Source of the DNA: Wyeomyia smithii
Lineage: Eukaryota; Arthropoda; Insecta; Diptera; Culicidae
DNA: 64,000 bases
NCBI RefSeq assembly: GCF_029784165.1
Contig: NC_073696.1
Coordinates: 46,517,858 to 46,581,857 of the forward strand
Direction of reading: 5' to 3'
The notes under the pieces are model-generated. The model was given only the letters and a program-made list of their open reading frames with translations. It did no database searches and was not told the DNA's origin. A program made the translations under genes and the position numbers. Of the stretch, positions 54,160 through 64,000 are shown piece after piece. Numbering within the stretch: position 1 is the first letter of the stretch; every line of letters starts with the position of its first letter.

Positions 54160-55890
54160 AAACTAAGAGTTTTAGATATGGATATTTAATAGTAAATAAG
54201 GGATTTCAAATTTGGTATTTATTTACATTCCGAATTTTATATTTTGGATTTGAATACTGAATATTGTATTTTGGATTCTAAATTTAGAGTATTAGCTCTG
54301 GGTACCTGATATTGATATTGGATGGATGGAGATTCTGGATTTTAAATTGGATTACATTTGAAAATCAACTTTTGCGCATGATATTAAGCATGATGTTTTA
54401 GACTTCGTTGAGAATAAAATACGACACTTTTAATGAATTGATTTACGATCTGTGATTTACCGGGATTTTTCAAAAATCTTTTGAACACTTTACTTTGTCG
54501 TTTGAAAATGTAACGAAAAAAGTTGACCATCACACAGTGACCGGAAGCCGGACAAAACTCAAGTTCTAATTATTGATATTTTTTTTTAAGTTCTACTATA
54601 TTCAAAAACGTGTTTTTCAAATATCAAGACAATTGGCTTAAATTCGAATTTTTGAGAGCACTTTAAGCGTTGTCAAGTCATGTTATTTCAATGATTATTT
54701 TCGCTCAGAAAGCATATATTGGGGTTTACTTTAACTAGTAAATACTTACCTAATTCTTATTCGAATTCAATGCGATAGGTTGCATTTTGAAGATAAATAA
54801 TCAGAATTGTATTTCGTGTTGAATGTTTTTATATAATTCATCATAACTTTTGTAAAATGTTTGAAATACCTATTGAGTGGTCTGGAAAAAACTTTTTTTT
54901 TGCGCAAATGTATGCTGTACGATCTGACCCAACGGTTCCCACAGGTCGCATAGTATGCATTTCATAGGAAATTTTCTCTACTTTTCGAATATTAAGGTCC
55001 CCTTTTGCCCCGCTGAACAAAACTTTTAATTGAAAATAAAATAGTTTGAATGAGGCGCATGGTGATTTGTGAATGTTACGTTGTTTTACAGAAGTAGTTA
55101 GTAGTTTCATTCAATTGTTTTAGAAGAACATCATCGGCTTACGTTCAGATGTGTCAACAAGGTAAAATAACACATATAATTATATTAAATTTACATGAAT
55201 ATTCATTTTTCAAACCAATGCATTAGATTTTAACATTTCACTCGTCATCGTCAGTATCATCATGACTGAAAATTATAAAATCTTCCACCTCTTATGTGAA
55301 AGCACTTTCCGATTTGATGTTGTGTTTAAAACTCGGAACTACCGAATCTGACGCAATTAGCAGCTCACGAAACATGTCACCGATAGTTCTCTCGCGTGAT
55401 CCTTTCAGGCATTTATTTTCTCATGTTGTCCGGAATGCTTTATTCATGCTTTCTTGGGCTCCTTCCGAAAGTTTGCCAATGAGACTCGAAGATTGAACAA
55501 TTATTTCATATTCTTGATTTAGTAATTTGTGTACTGTTGTTGAACATCAATACAATTTTACATAATAATGAACGGTAACGTTGGACTTAAATTTTGATGC
55601 ATCAATTCCTTCGCCACTCGAAATCTTTGCTAGCAGCGTTTGAAATCGCTGGATTAAATTTAAATCGACTCCTGTTATCCCCAAAGGAACTTCTGCATTG
55701 GAAAAAACGTCTTGCTGTAACACCGTTATTCCTATTGCCGAAGTCAGCGTGCGGTTTGTCGACATGTAGACCACGTTTGACAAAAAAATCTTTTTGAATT
55801 CGCGGTTTGATGCTGTTGAGCTGATCGATGTTACCTGTTTTCAAATATTGAGAATAGGTAAGATTACCATTTAATTCTATCCCGAAAATT
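54160..55890. other. AT-rich spacer
   Basis: The first 240 bases are GGATTTTAAATT-type low complexity. The rest has only short frames; 55290-55500 and 55590-55850 are open for 66-80 codons on either strand but show no family motif. No gene supported. Confidence 0.35.
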
Positions 55891-56039
55891 TATAGAGCGT
55901 TCCGATAATTATAAATACACTTACGATCAACCGTCATTTCAAATAACGTGCAGTATTCAACCAAACGTTGGCTGCGTCCTGTTGTTTACATCCAAAAGAA
56001 ACAGATGCTGTCATTTTTTCTAACATTTAGTGCGAAATT

Positions 56040-58845
56040 TTGAAAATGCGTGGCCTTTCTCCCGAGCAAAGAAAGCGAATTGTGCACAAATGGGGCACCG
56101 TGAGTGGTCTTTCTATAAGAAATCTAGCCAGAGAAGAAGGTATAAGTGTCGGAGCAGTTCAAACCGCATTGCGGAAGTATTGTGAAGAGTGCACATTTAC
56201 TGATGCCCCAAGACGTGGTAGAAAACCCGGGCCTGTTGATCCCACAATGGACAAAAAGGTTAAGGAATACTACAAGCGGCATCCTTCAGTATCAGTACGA
56301 GTTGTGGCGAGAAAGCTTGGAACCTCGGCGAGTAACGTTATGCGTGCCAAGGGAAGAATGGGTCTGCAGACCCGTCGGAAGCAGAAGCAGCCAAAACGAA
56401 ATCCAAAACAAGCTGAATCTGTGAAACCGAGAGCTCGAAAGCTTTATGACAAACTTCTGACCAAAAAAATGGAGTGTGTTATCATGAATGACGAAACCTA
56501 CATAAAACTGGACTATAAGACTCTGCCAGGACCGCAATTTTATACATCACCGAAGGGAAAGGATGTCCCTGGACCAGTGAAAGCCATTTTACGGTGCCCC
56601 GCTGGACCATTATTATAAAAAAAATTGTCCATCAAATCCAAGTATAGGGGTCAATTCTTGAGGTCATTTTACACCTCTGGTTGAATTGTTAAAAAAATCC
56701 ACCGACTGGATCTCGAGAAATCTCTATTTTAGTGTATTAGTTAATAAATTTCAAAATAATTCTTATTCGATTCAGGCACTACCATCGAAATTTATCCAAA
56801 ATCTTACCCAAATCATTTTATACCAAAATATACTTGTTGGTGTTGTTACAATTATGATAATTCACCACTGACTTAACTCTCCAAATTGACTAAGTTTGTT
56901 ATTTGTATGGCTTAGTAGCTCTAGTTTAATTTAAATGTTACTCTCTGTGAAGTGAATGTGGAAAAACGAATCATTGTGTTGTGTTACAAATCCACACACA
57001 AACGCTCACAAACACACATAAATAATCATACACGTTTACATATAAACACACAAATTTTGAAAATTATGCATTATATTTTCTCTATTAGAAAGACAAGCGC
57101 TGCTAAATATTTGGCTTCTACTACTTTATCAAATTTTTAATTATTAGTGCGATTTCCAGGTTCTGGATAGTGAAAGAACAGTGTATAATAAATGGTTTTC
57201 TTTTTTTCCCGAGCATGGGTTCAAAGAGACAATTTCTAATTTTGCCAGCAGCTGAGAAAAGCTACAACTTCCGTTCGAATATGTTCACGTTTTTCAAAAA
57301 ACTCACGTTTTTCAAATCGATGTGTTACCACCATAATGATCACTCAATATTAAGTTTTAAACAAAAACTTGCATTTTAAATGATTTGAAATTTATGCATC
57401 AATTTCACGTCAAAATAAGATTATCTTTCCAGGGCTAAGTTAGTACCCTGTACCAGAGTTCTGCAGAGACACTGGAAGAGGTCTTGGCTCACATAGCTTC
57501 CGAGCCTGTTCAATTCAACGTGATTTGGCAACTGAACAAAACTCCAGATTTACAACGATCGCCTTGATTGAGTATAACAGTAATCACATGTGTTAGCCCA
57601 TACTGCCTTTCTTGCATGGTTGACGTAAAAGCCGATATGTCCAAAATGTACTTTTTTGTTGATTCGACTTTCTTGTTCTAAAATAAATACAATAATACAC
57701 ACTAAAAGAAACTTTTTTGTTCTGAAACATTCGAGTAATATTAAAAATGCGTAACTACCAATTGGTTTTACTCCGTGCGAAATGCAGTTGTTTAAAAAAT
57801 CGTATTATTCGATACACAAGCTAGGAAAAGGAGGCTAGATTCTCTTATTAAATATATATTTTTTAAATCACTTTTTCAAATTAGAAAAATATAATACATA
57901 ATTTTCAAAATTTGTGTGTAATATATATGTATACGTGTGTGAATATTTGTGTGTGTATGTGAGTGCGTGTTTGTGTGTGTTTGTGTGTGGGCTTGTATGA
58001 AACACAACAAGTTTAAATTATTTTTTCCCATTTAATTCACAGAACGTAACATTTAAATTAAACTAGAGCCACTAAGCCATACAAATAACACACTTAAGTC
58101 AATTTGGAGAGTTAAGTCAGTGGTGAATTATCATACTTGTAGCAACACCAACAAGTATATTTTGGCATAAAATGATTTGGGCAAGTTTTTGGATGAAATT
58201 CGATGATATTGCATGAATCGAATACGGATTATTTTGAAATTTATTAACTAAGACCCTAAAATCGAGATTTCTCGAGATCAAGTCGGTGGATTTTTTTTTA
58301 AATTTAACCAGAGATGTAAAATGACCTCAAGAATTGACCCCTATATTTGGATTTAATGGACAATTTTTTTTTATAATAATGGTCCAGCGGGACACCGTGC
58401 ATTTACACCGGAAAATTCGGCAAGAAGGTAATGGTGGCCATTTGTGAATGTGGGAAAATATCTCGTCCATTCATTACGAATGACACAATGAATGGTAAAA
58501 TTTACGTTAAGGTTAAGCAATATGGTTAAGCAGCATAACAATCCTCCAATCTGTTGGCCCAATCTTGGTTCCTGCCATTACTCTAAGGATTCACTAGGTG
58601 TCCCAAAGAAGATAAATCCTCCAAACTGCCCTGAAACTCGCCCTATTGAAACTTTTTGGGCTTTGACCAAGGCAAAGCTGAGGAAATATGTCAAACCAGC
58701 GGACAATGTTGAAAAATTTAAAAAAGATTGGCTTAATGTGGTAATAATGGTCGAAGAACACACTGTGCGAAAGCTTGTGAGTAGTGTTAAGAGAAAAGTT
58801 AGAGAACTCGCGGATCCTACGAAAAATAATCCCAGCTTGAATTGA
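56040..58845 (+). pseudogene. Tc1-like (DD37E-type) transposase, interrupted and mutated
   Basis: The N-terminal part, in frame from the ATG at 56043 (an AAA codon precedes an alternative start), has a paired-like helix-turn-helix (LSIRNLAREEGISVGAVQTA and SVSVRVVARKLGTSASNVMR) with the GRKPGPV linker. The first catalytic Asp is in CVIMNDETYIKLDY (about residues 150-163). At 56591 the insert breaks the frame; the track of coding resumes at 58399 with FGKKVM and, in another frame, WPNLGSCHYSKD, where Asn replaces the second catalytic Asp. NPPNCPETRPIETFW keeps the Glu, but about nine residues are missing between the two. The C-terminus VKRKVRELA is complete. Dead, but better preserved than the 7.6-10.2 kb copies and a different subfamily. 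Confidence 0.85.
56591..58398. mobile_element. 1.8-kb element with about 500-bp terminal inverted repeats
   Basis: Left arm from ACGGTGCCCCGCTGGACCAT and right arm ending in the complement of ACGGTGTCCCGCTGGACCAT stay alignable for roughly 500 bases (56591-57100 and 57885-58398), including mirrored CA/TG microsatellites. GCCATTT precedes and GCATTT follows, an imperfect target duplication of 6-8 bases. The centre (57100-57880) shows no coding sequence. Long arms and duplication length suggest a foldback or Mutator-like non-autonomous element; class not settled. Confidence 0.8.
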
Positions 58846-58959
58846 AACTGGAAAGAAAACACTTTTTATCTATATTTCAGAATAAAATGACCCGAAAAAT
58901 CCTGTATCCTTTGTTTTATTCAAGAAAGAAGATGTATTTATAATTTTCGGAACAGTCTA

Positions 58960-59717
58960 TATTATGAAATTTAAGTTCAATATTCAATATTAAATTCAAA
59001 TTCAATATGAAATCTGCTCTCTGAAAAAACTGCAAATATCGACAAATCAACAAAAGTCTGCACACGAATCGAATGCACATTTTTCTTAAAATAGTACAGC
59101 GTGAAAAAAGACAGAACAGTTAATTAATGGCAGTGAATTTTTTTAAAAACAGTTAATTACGCACAAAATTGATCTTATATGACTGAATATTTCTTTGTTC
59201 TCTACTCATGTATTTTAGTTTAACGTATTTAACATTTTGTTTCCTAAATTAATGCGATGTATTAATTGAGCTAAAAATGATCTCTATTTCAATAGTACAT
59301 GATCGCAGTTTTCCAACTGCGAAATTTGGCATACAATCGGCTGGTTCACATTTTGACAGTTTATACTGGTTTCCTATATTCGCTTCGCCAGAAACTAATT
59401 ATACTGACATCGTACTTATTCAAATTATATTTATAATTAAAATTTCAAATTATTATTTTTAAAAATAATTCATTATTATTAAATATTTTATATTCCATAT
59501 ACTATTCTCAGTTTCGCAGATGACTACTGGATCCTCAAACATAACAAAAGATGGGAATATAAATGAATAATGATATACATAAAAACACTACGAAGTAATT
59601 TTAGCCATAAGAAAATTTTAATTGCACTTTAAGGAGATATTTTTCCAACTTTTTGAATTTTTGATACCGAAATTGAATTTTTCATAAAAAAATCAACCTA
59701 ATATGGATTTTTCTGCT
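58960..59717. other. AT-rich spacer
   Basis: Nothing recognisable; a 61-codon frame at 59277 has no support. Confidence 0.35.
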
Positions 59718-59799
59718 GGGTCTCCGTACAAAAGTCGGACAAAACCAAAAATGTTCATTTAGAACATTTTTGGTTTTGTCCGACTTTCTACGGAGACCC
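59718..59799. repeat. 39-bp-arm perfect-type hairpin
   Basis: GGGTCTCCGTACAAAAGTCG... (59718-59756) pairs with ...CGACTTTCTACGGAGACCC (59762-59799), leaving a 5-base loop. One or two mismatches. It lies directly outside the 112-bp inverted repeat at 59803, so both may belong to one transposon end. Confidence 0.85.
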
Positions 59800-59802
59800 G
59801 CC

Positions 59803-59914
59803 ACTGTGCATCATCACCTCTTAAAGAGTTATTCTATCATTCCATTAAGCTACTCCAAAATCGAAACTAGAAAAACCCCAGTGCAAACATGATTGGTTGA
59901 CACTTCCTATTTCG
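59803..59914. repeat. Left copy of a 112-bp inverted repeat
   Basis: Matches 63889-64000 in reverse complement at 111 of 112 positions by eye (one difference in the CCCC/CTCC stretch). Outer end ACTGTGCATCATC, inner end CTTCCTATTTCG. It lies in the 3' flank of the minus-strand gene at 59952, 10 bases from its AATAAA. Confidence 0.9.
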
Positions 59915-59951
59915 TTAAAATTGTTTATTTGGTCGCACTTTTGGAATCCAC

Positions 59952-60194
59952 TTATAATCCAATAGCTATGCCAGGACCAAAACCGCCATAGTAACCACCG
60001 TAATATGGCCTCGGATAAGGTCGACCATACCCGTAGCCATAACCTCGACCCAAACCACCACCCCAGCCACCACCGTTCCAGCCACCACCACCCCAGCCTC
60101 TACCACCACAGCCTTCTCCATCCCATGGAGCAGCGAAAGCCGGCAGAAGTAAAACTGAGATTAGTAAGAAAACCACCGCAAATATGAACTTCAT
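59952..60194 (-). CDS. Gly/Trp/Tyr-rich secreted peptide precursor
   Basis: 80 residues. Signal peptide MKFIFAVVFLLISVLLLPAFA is followed directly by APWDGEGCGG. The mature chain has GWGGGGWNGGGWGGG, then GYGYGYGRPYPRPYYGGYYG, ending GIAIGL. A single cysteine could allow dimerisation. There is no dibasic propeptide site, unlike the 36148/38454/62742 family. On the minus strand AATAAA lies at 59929-59924, 23 bases after the stop. A TATTTAAG box at 60288-60281 with CAGT at 60258-60255 gives a plausible start. Such chains occur in insect cuticle, silk and antimicrobial peptides; role unproven. Confidence 0.8.
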   Translation of the reverse strand: MKFIFAVVFLLISVLLLPAFAAPWDGEGCGGRGWGGGGWNGGGWGGGLGRGYGYGYGRPYPRPYYGGYYGGFGPGIAIGL

Positions 60195-60254
60195 TTTTCA
60201 CCACAATCGACAATTAAAATAATAATGCTCTTCTTTTCACTGGTTAGTGATGTA

Positions 60255-60288
60255 CTGCAGATTATTTCCACTTAGATTTGTCTTAAAT
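60255..60288 (-). promoter_or_regulatory. TATA-like box and initiator for the gene at 59952
   Basis: Minus strand TATTTAAG (60288-60281) and GCAGTAC with CAGT at 60258-60255, 31 bases apart. A second CCAGT lies at 60242-60238. Confidence 0.5.
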
Positions 60289-60299
60289 AAGATCTTCCG

Positions 60300-62180
60300 G
60301 AACGTAGATAACAATAAGGTGTTAAGTGATTACAACTAATCGCACACGCCGAAAAATACGCTAATGAATTGTCAGATTTACAACAGCCCGTGGGATTCAC
60401 AGTCAGTGTTCAAACATCTCTAGCTACTGTATTTGTCATAGTTGTTTCGTTTCGTTTTGTCAATTAATAATTTTTGTAATATTTGTATATTTCAGCTAAC
60501 AAAAAGTTAAGAACATTTTGAGAATAAATAAATTCTAATTCAGGATAACTCTGAGAAAAACTGGGAATATGGGTATCGCAAGATCTTAAGAAGGAAATAA
60601 ACCACTTGAGAAAGCTTATAATGACAACAATCAATAACGAATAGTATGAATTTGAGTGCTGAATTTCAGCTATACTTCAACTTTGATTTGTTTTACCATT
60701 GCAATGTTCAGGAAACTTGTAGAGAAGCATTCTATCACCAATTCAATACATATAAGTTTTTTGTGCCGTGCCTTACCATTGTGAATGCTTTTGTCTCCAT
60801 GAAGATGCAATTTTCACTGTGTGAAACTCGTAAAACCAGTCAGGGCACAAAATTAACTAAGTTCATTGTTGATTAATCCAATCCAACTCAATCTAGGCAT
60901 TTCAATGTCGTCCGTGTGATGAAACAGCATGATTATTATATAACATTCATGAACAAAATTCCAATGAACTGGAATGGCCCTTTTTCGATTGTGTATAACT
61001 TTTCAATGTCGAACCTTTGTCTTACTGAGAATGAGTGAAGCCTTAAATAAGAAACTACGAAATATTTGAAGGTTTTGACTCACTTTTGTTTAGAGGTTAG
61101 TGTTAAAGTAGACTGTTTGAACTCTTTGTAACTTTTCCTAATCAAACTAATAAGATGAACAGTTTGAAAATATGATAAACTTGAAAGAACGAAAATAATT
61201 TATTTACCAAAGGAGGGTAGCAATTTAGATCAAACTACTTAAACATTATAAAACTGATAAAATACACTATCAAAATCCCATCCATGCTGTTTCTGTTATT
61301 AAGAAAAATATTGAGGGTGGCCTCAAAGAAGCTGGACAGACAGTGGAGTGGTATGCAGGCATGGGGAAACCACAGCACTTCAAAGCGCATGTGGCCCATC
61401 TGCTAACCAACACACCACGCAGGGCATTTCGTATTACCCTTCATCGCGAGCTCAAGACAAAACACTGGAGAGCCATTCGTAAACACGCCAACCGAGGATT
61501 TTTAACTTCGGCACATGAGGCAACCGAGGGCTTGCAGTTTCGGGGAACACACAAGCATTAGTCGCCACGAAGAGATTGACAATGGAATAATAATGGATCG
61601 TTGGATGTTGGCCATCGCATACAACCACCTGCAATATTTTTTTTCATATGTACTTTTGAAAAAATGAAGCGTTTGAGAAAACACGTGTAGGCATGCGGGT
61701 TCCCGAGGGCTCTCGAAGTTGAGAACACTCGGGTTTGTGTTTGCGGAATCTTTCGAAGGGCTGTTTTATCTAGAACACTGCGGGTTTTTCGTTTTGTATA
61801 CGCACTGAAGGGCAATCTAAATACCCTCCGTGGCATCGCTTGAAACACACACGCGGGTGGTGTGGTGGGTTACGACATGCCTGGGTATGGGTTCCAAAAT
61901 CGGTTTAACTCTGGCTACGCTGTCGGTCATAGGTGTTAAATGTTTGTAACTATATCGGAAAATAATCACACTTTGTTGCCAATTGTAGTTCGCATATGTG
62001 AGCAAAAAAGAGAAAATACTCCTATTCCGGTTTATCCGAGTCTAGTCTGTCTGTAACGCTTCTCAATCGGAAAGTTATTTTTCGCAAAATCGCACACCAT
62101 GAACGATGTAAGATTTCTGTTACAGCTTTCTCATAGTTTATAAATCATAACAAAAACAACTAGTTTCTTACTTACACATT
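60300..62180. other. Spacer with a GC-richer open patch
   Basis: The stretch 61315-61560 is open on the + strand (72 codons from 61343: GMGKPQHFKAHVAHLL..., ending GLQFRGTHKH) and GC-richer than its surroundings. It has no signal peptide and I recognise no family; it could be an eroded LINE or processed gene. The remainder is AT-rich. Confidence 0.35.
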
Positions 62181-62250
62181 GCCTTAGTTTTATTGTAAAA
62201 CAAAAATATCACAATCTCGTTGTTCTTTTGCATTAACCATTCAACCGTCT

Positions 62251-62742
62251 TTACCACCCATGATGATGATGATGCCCATGATGGTGGTGGTGGTGACCGC
62301 CATAACCATAACCACCATATCCGCCATAACCGCCATATCCGTATCCTCCATATCCTCCACCATAACCGTAACCTGGATAGCCACCATATCCGCCGTATCC
62401 AGGATAGCCGAGGCCACCTCCAAGTAATCCTGCACCACCGACTAGACCCACTCCAACTCCGACTCCGCCAAGCCCGAATTGACGCTTCTGGCGTGCCGCC
62501 TGCTCCGTATTACTGTTATCTTCATTCACTTGAGATAGATCGACCGCTGGAGCTTCGTTCGGTACTTGAATGGGTTGTTCCTGTATGGGTGAGTCGGCAG
62601 CAACTACTTCCGGTGGAGCTTCGCCAGCTGGCCTGCTTAACAGAATAGTACCATCCTGCGGTACGGGAACTTCACTCTGCGGAAATGCAATCGCCGATCC
62701 GACGATTGCCAGCACGATTGCTAGACAGGTGGGTTGTTGCAT
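62251..62742 (-). CDS. Gly-Tyr-rich prepropeptide with His tail (family member C)
   Basis: 163 residues. Signal peptide MQQPTCLAIVLAIVGSAIAFP, near-identical in pattern to member B, then QSEVPVPQDGTILLS as in member A. The Pro/Glu-rich propart has PAVDLSQVNEDNSNTEQAA and cleavage RQKR at about residue 87. The mature chain QFGLGGVGVGVGLVGGAG leads to GGYGGYPGYGYGG repeats and ends in two His blocks and GW. On the minus strand the intron 63139-62754 ends TTTTCCAG eleven bases before the ATG. AATAAA at 62193-62188. It combines the N-terminal features of A and B with the His tail of D, which links the four genes. Confidence 0.87.
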   Translation of the reverse strand: MQQPTCLAIVLAIVGSAIAFPQSEVPVPQDGTILLSRPAGEAPPEVVAADSPIQEQPIQVPNEAPAVDLSQVNEDNSNTEQAARQKRQFGLGGVGVGVGLVGGAGLLGGGLGYPGYGGYGGYPGYGYGGGYGGYGYGGYGGYGGYGYGGHHHHHHGHHHHHGW

Positions 62743-63139
62743 TGTGTGAAAATCTGGAAAAGGTTAAAATATGTCTCAATTAGCATACTGTTGAATCATG
62801 ACGATAAAATTAGTATAATCAAGAACATTGATGTTGTTTGGGTTAATGACCTCGACAGGTTACGAAACTGGATTTCACGATTCTATTTTCAAATCGAGCA
62901 CAATTTTCTTATACTTTGAATTCAAAACTAAAAAAACTTTGCGTAACAAAACCCTTAAGTGTTAACGTTATTATCCCCATCTGATAATTACTAATCACAG
63001 AGCAACACACACACTTTATATAATATTCAAGGAACAGATCAGTAGGCAATTTAATATATACCCAATAAAGTAAATATCACTTATTATGACGATATACCAC
63101 TCAAACTATTCCTCTTGCACCGTATCAAACCAAACTAAC

Positions 63140-63209
63140 CTCTTGTAACGCTCAGCTCCGATTGCAAACTACTTCGCTCATAGTCGGTCCTCGCACCTCT
63201 TATATATAA
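63140..63209 (-). promoter_or_regulatory. TATA box and non-coding first exon, family type
   Basis: Minus strand TATATATAAGAGGTGCG from 63209, then GAAGTAGTTTGCAATC about 34 bases on; the leader ends GTTACAAGAG|GTTAGT at 63140. TATAAGAGGT and the AGTAGTTTG and GAG|GTTAGT words are shared with the leader at 35736. Confidence 0.78.
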
Positions 63210-63214
63210 AAAGC

Positions 63215-63888
63215 AAGAATTAACGACACAATGCTAGCGGGAAAAAACGCCAGAAAGGCTTCTTATCCCACTGCAAAGATTTAAGCATCCATCCATCCAC
63301 ACCGCACACACAATGGAAGCGGGCCATTCAGCAACCTGTTCCGGACCGAATCGAAGAAACGAAACATTATCTCCGAAAACGAAACATTATTATCCGTTGC
63401 TCCGTTACCACACCCCGCTCGCTCCCTGGTTTTCGCATAACTAAAAGTGTATTTTTTCAGCAAGGTCACACGAACAGATCAACACCAGTCCGAAACTAGA
63501 CAGTAGCTGGATGCGTCACGAGACAAAACACACAATGAGTTGCGGTTCCGCTACGACTTCTTTCCGAGTGGTCTGTCAATTTGCGTCAACTGGTCTCGCG
63601 AGCCGGCAGCACGAAATTTCACCGGTTGATCTGATGTACATTCATTGATAGATGTAGAAGGTGGTAACTTCAGGTGGGATTTCCCCGATAGGTCAACACA
63701 TTCTGTTACGCTTAGGTCATTGTTCAGCTAGAATAGAAGAAACCCAAAAAAACTAATTTGCAATGTCGCCTGTTGGAATTCGCCATCGCTTACTAGTGAC
63801 TGATTACCGGTGGCCATGACCGGGCACTAAATTTTATTTCCAAATAAACTAGTAATAGTTTCCTGGATATGATTTATAAACCCTAAAA
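63215..63888. other. Upstream flank of member C
   Basis: Moderate GC with no open frame of note. ACGAAACATTAT is repeated at 63359 and 63380. Any enhancer of member C is expected here. Confidence 0.35.
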
Positions 63889-64000
63889 CGAAATAGGAAG
63901 TGTCAACCAATCATGTTTGCACTGGAGTTTTTCTAGTTTCGATTTTGGAGTAGCTTAATGGAATGATAGAATAACTCTTTAAGAGGTGATGATGCACAGT
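63889..64000. repeat. Right copy of the 112-bp inverted repeat (runs off window)
   Basis: Reverse complement of 59803-59914. The repeat reaches the window edge, so its full length is unknown. Confidence 0.9.

Larger units (their letters stand above)
55895..58957 (+). mobile_element. Tc1-like transposon carrying an inserted foldback-like element
   Basis: Terminal repeats GAGCGTTCCGATAATTATAA (left) and, as reverse complement, GACTGTTCCGAAAATTATAA (right), with TA at 55893-94 and 58958-59. Subtracting the insert 56591-58398 leaves about 1.26 kb, the usual size of a Tc1-type element. It carries the transposase pseudogene described separately. Confidence 0.88.

Overview
The window looks like nuclear DNA of a dipteran, most probably a mosquito. 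It is AT-rich, has short insect-type introns and TATA/Inr (TCAGT-like) promoters, and has no operons. The repeats include IS630-Tc1-mariner transposases with DD37E-type spacing, RTE-like and Jockey-like LINE fragments, a Ty1/copia fossil and a tRNA-derived SINE. No housekeeping gene was recognised. The species assignment is inference.

The supported genes are nearly all small secretory prepropeptides. Four are paralogues: 24064-24480 (+), 36148-36501 (+), 38454-38921 (+) and 62251-62742 (-). Each has a signal peptide ending near Pro-Gln, an acidic DLAQ-like propeptide, an R-x-K-R cleavage site and a Gly-Tyr-rich mature chain ending in Trp or Trp-Tyr, two of them through a His tail. Three share one gene plan: TATA box, an AGTAGTTT start region, a short non-coding exon ending at GTTAGT, then one intron ending just before the ATG. 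Other secreted peptides are a Gly/His-rich one (703-1014, -), a His-tailed one (1711-2118, +), an unrecognised one (11883-12323, +), a two-exon Gly/Tyr-rich one (16023-16572, +), a very short one (24959-25150, +) and a Gly/Trp/Tyr-rich one (59952-60194, -). They could be cuticular, eggshell, salivary or antimicrobial peptides; the sequence does not decide.

Most of the rest is mobile DNA, often nested. Main blocks: copia fossil (4.7-6.1 kb); two DD37E transposase pseudogenes, one split by a MITE (7.6-10.2 kb); a 165-bp-arm hairpin next to an element with subterminal AGGCAGAA repeats (12.8-14.0 kb); a SINE with a perfect 14-bp duplication (19.1-19.3 kb); a TA element holding a self-nested pair (20.5-22.4 kb); LINE fragments (26.9-31.3 kb); a multi-level nest with a probable solo LTR (31.5-35.05 kb); a hAT element in the 3' UTR of a peptide gene (38.9-39.7 kb); a 6.5-kb two-layer nest with minisatellites (41.4-47.9 kb); a mariner relic (48.1-49.1 kb); a second RTE-like copy split by a TA element (51.3-54.1 kb); and a Tc1-like transposon split by a 1.8-kb foldback-like element (55.9-59.0 kb). 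A 112-bp inverted repeat brackets the last two peptide genes.

Peptide genes thus sit as small islands in transposon sediment. No CRISPR, true tRNA, rRNA or prokaryotic system is present.
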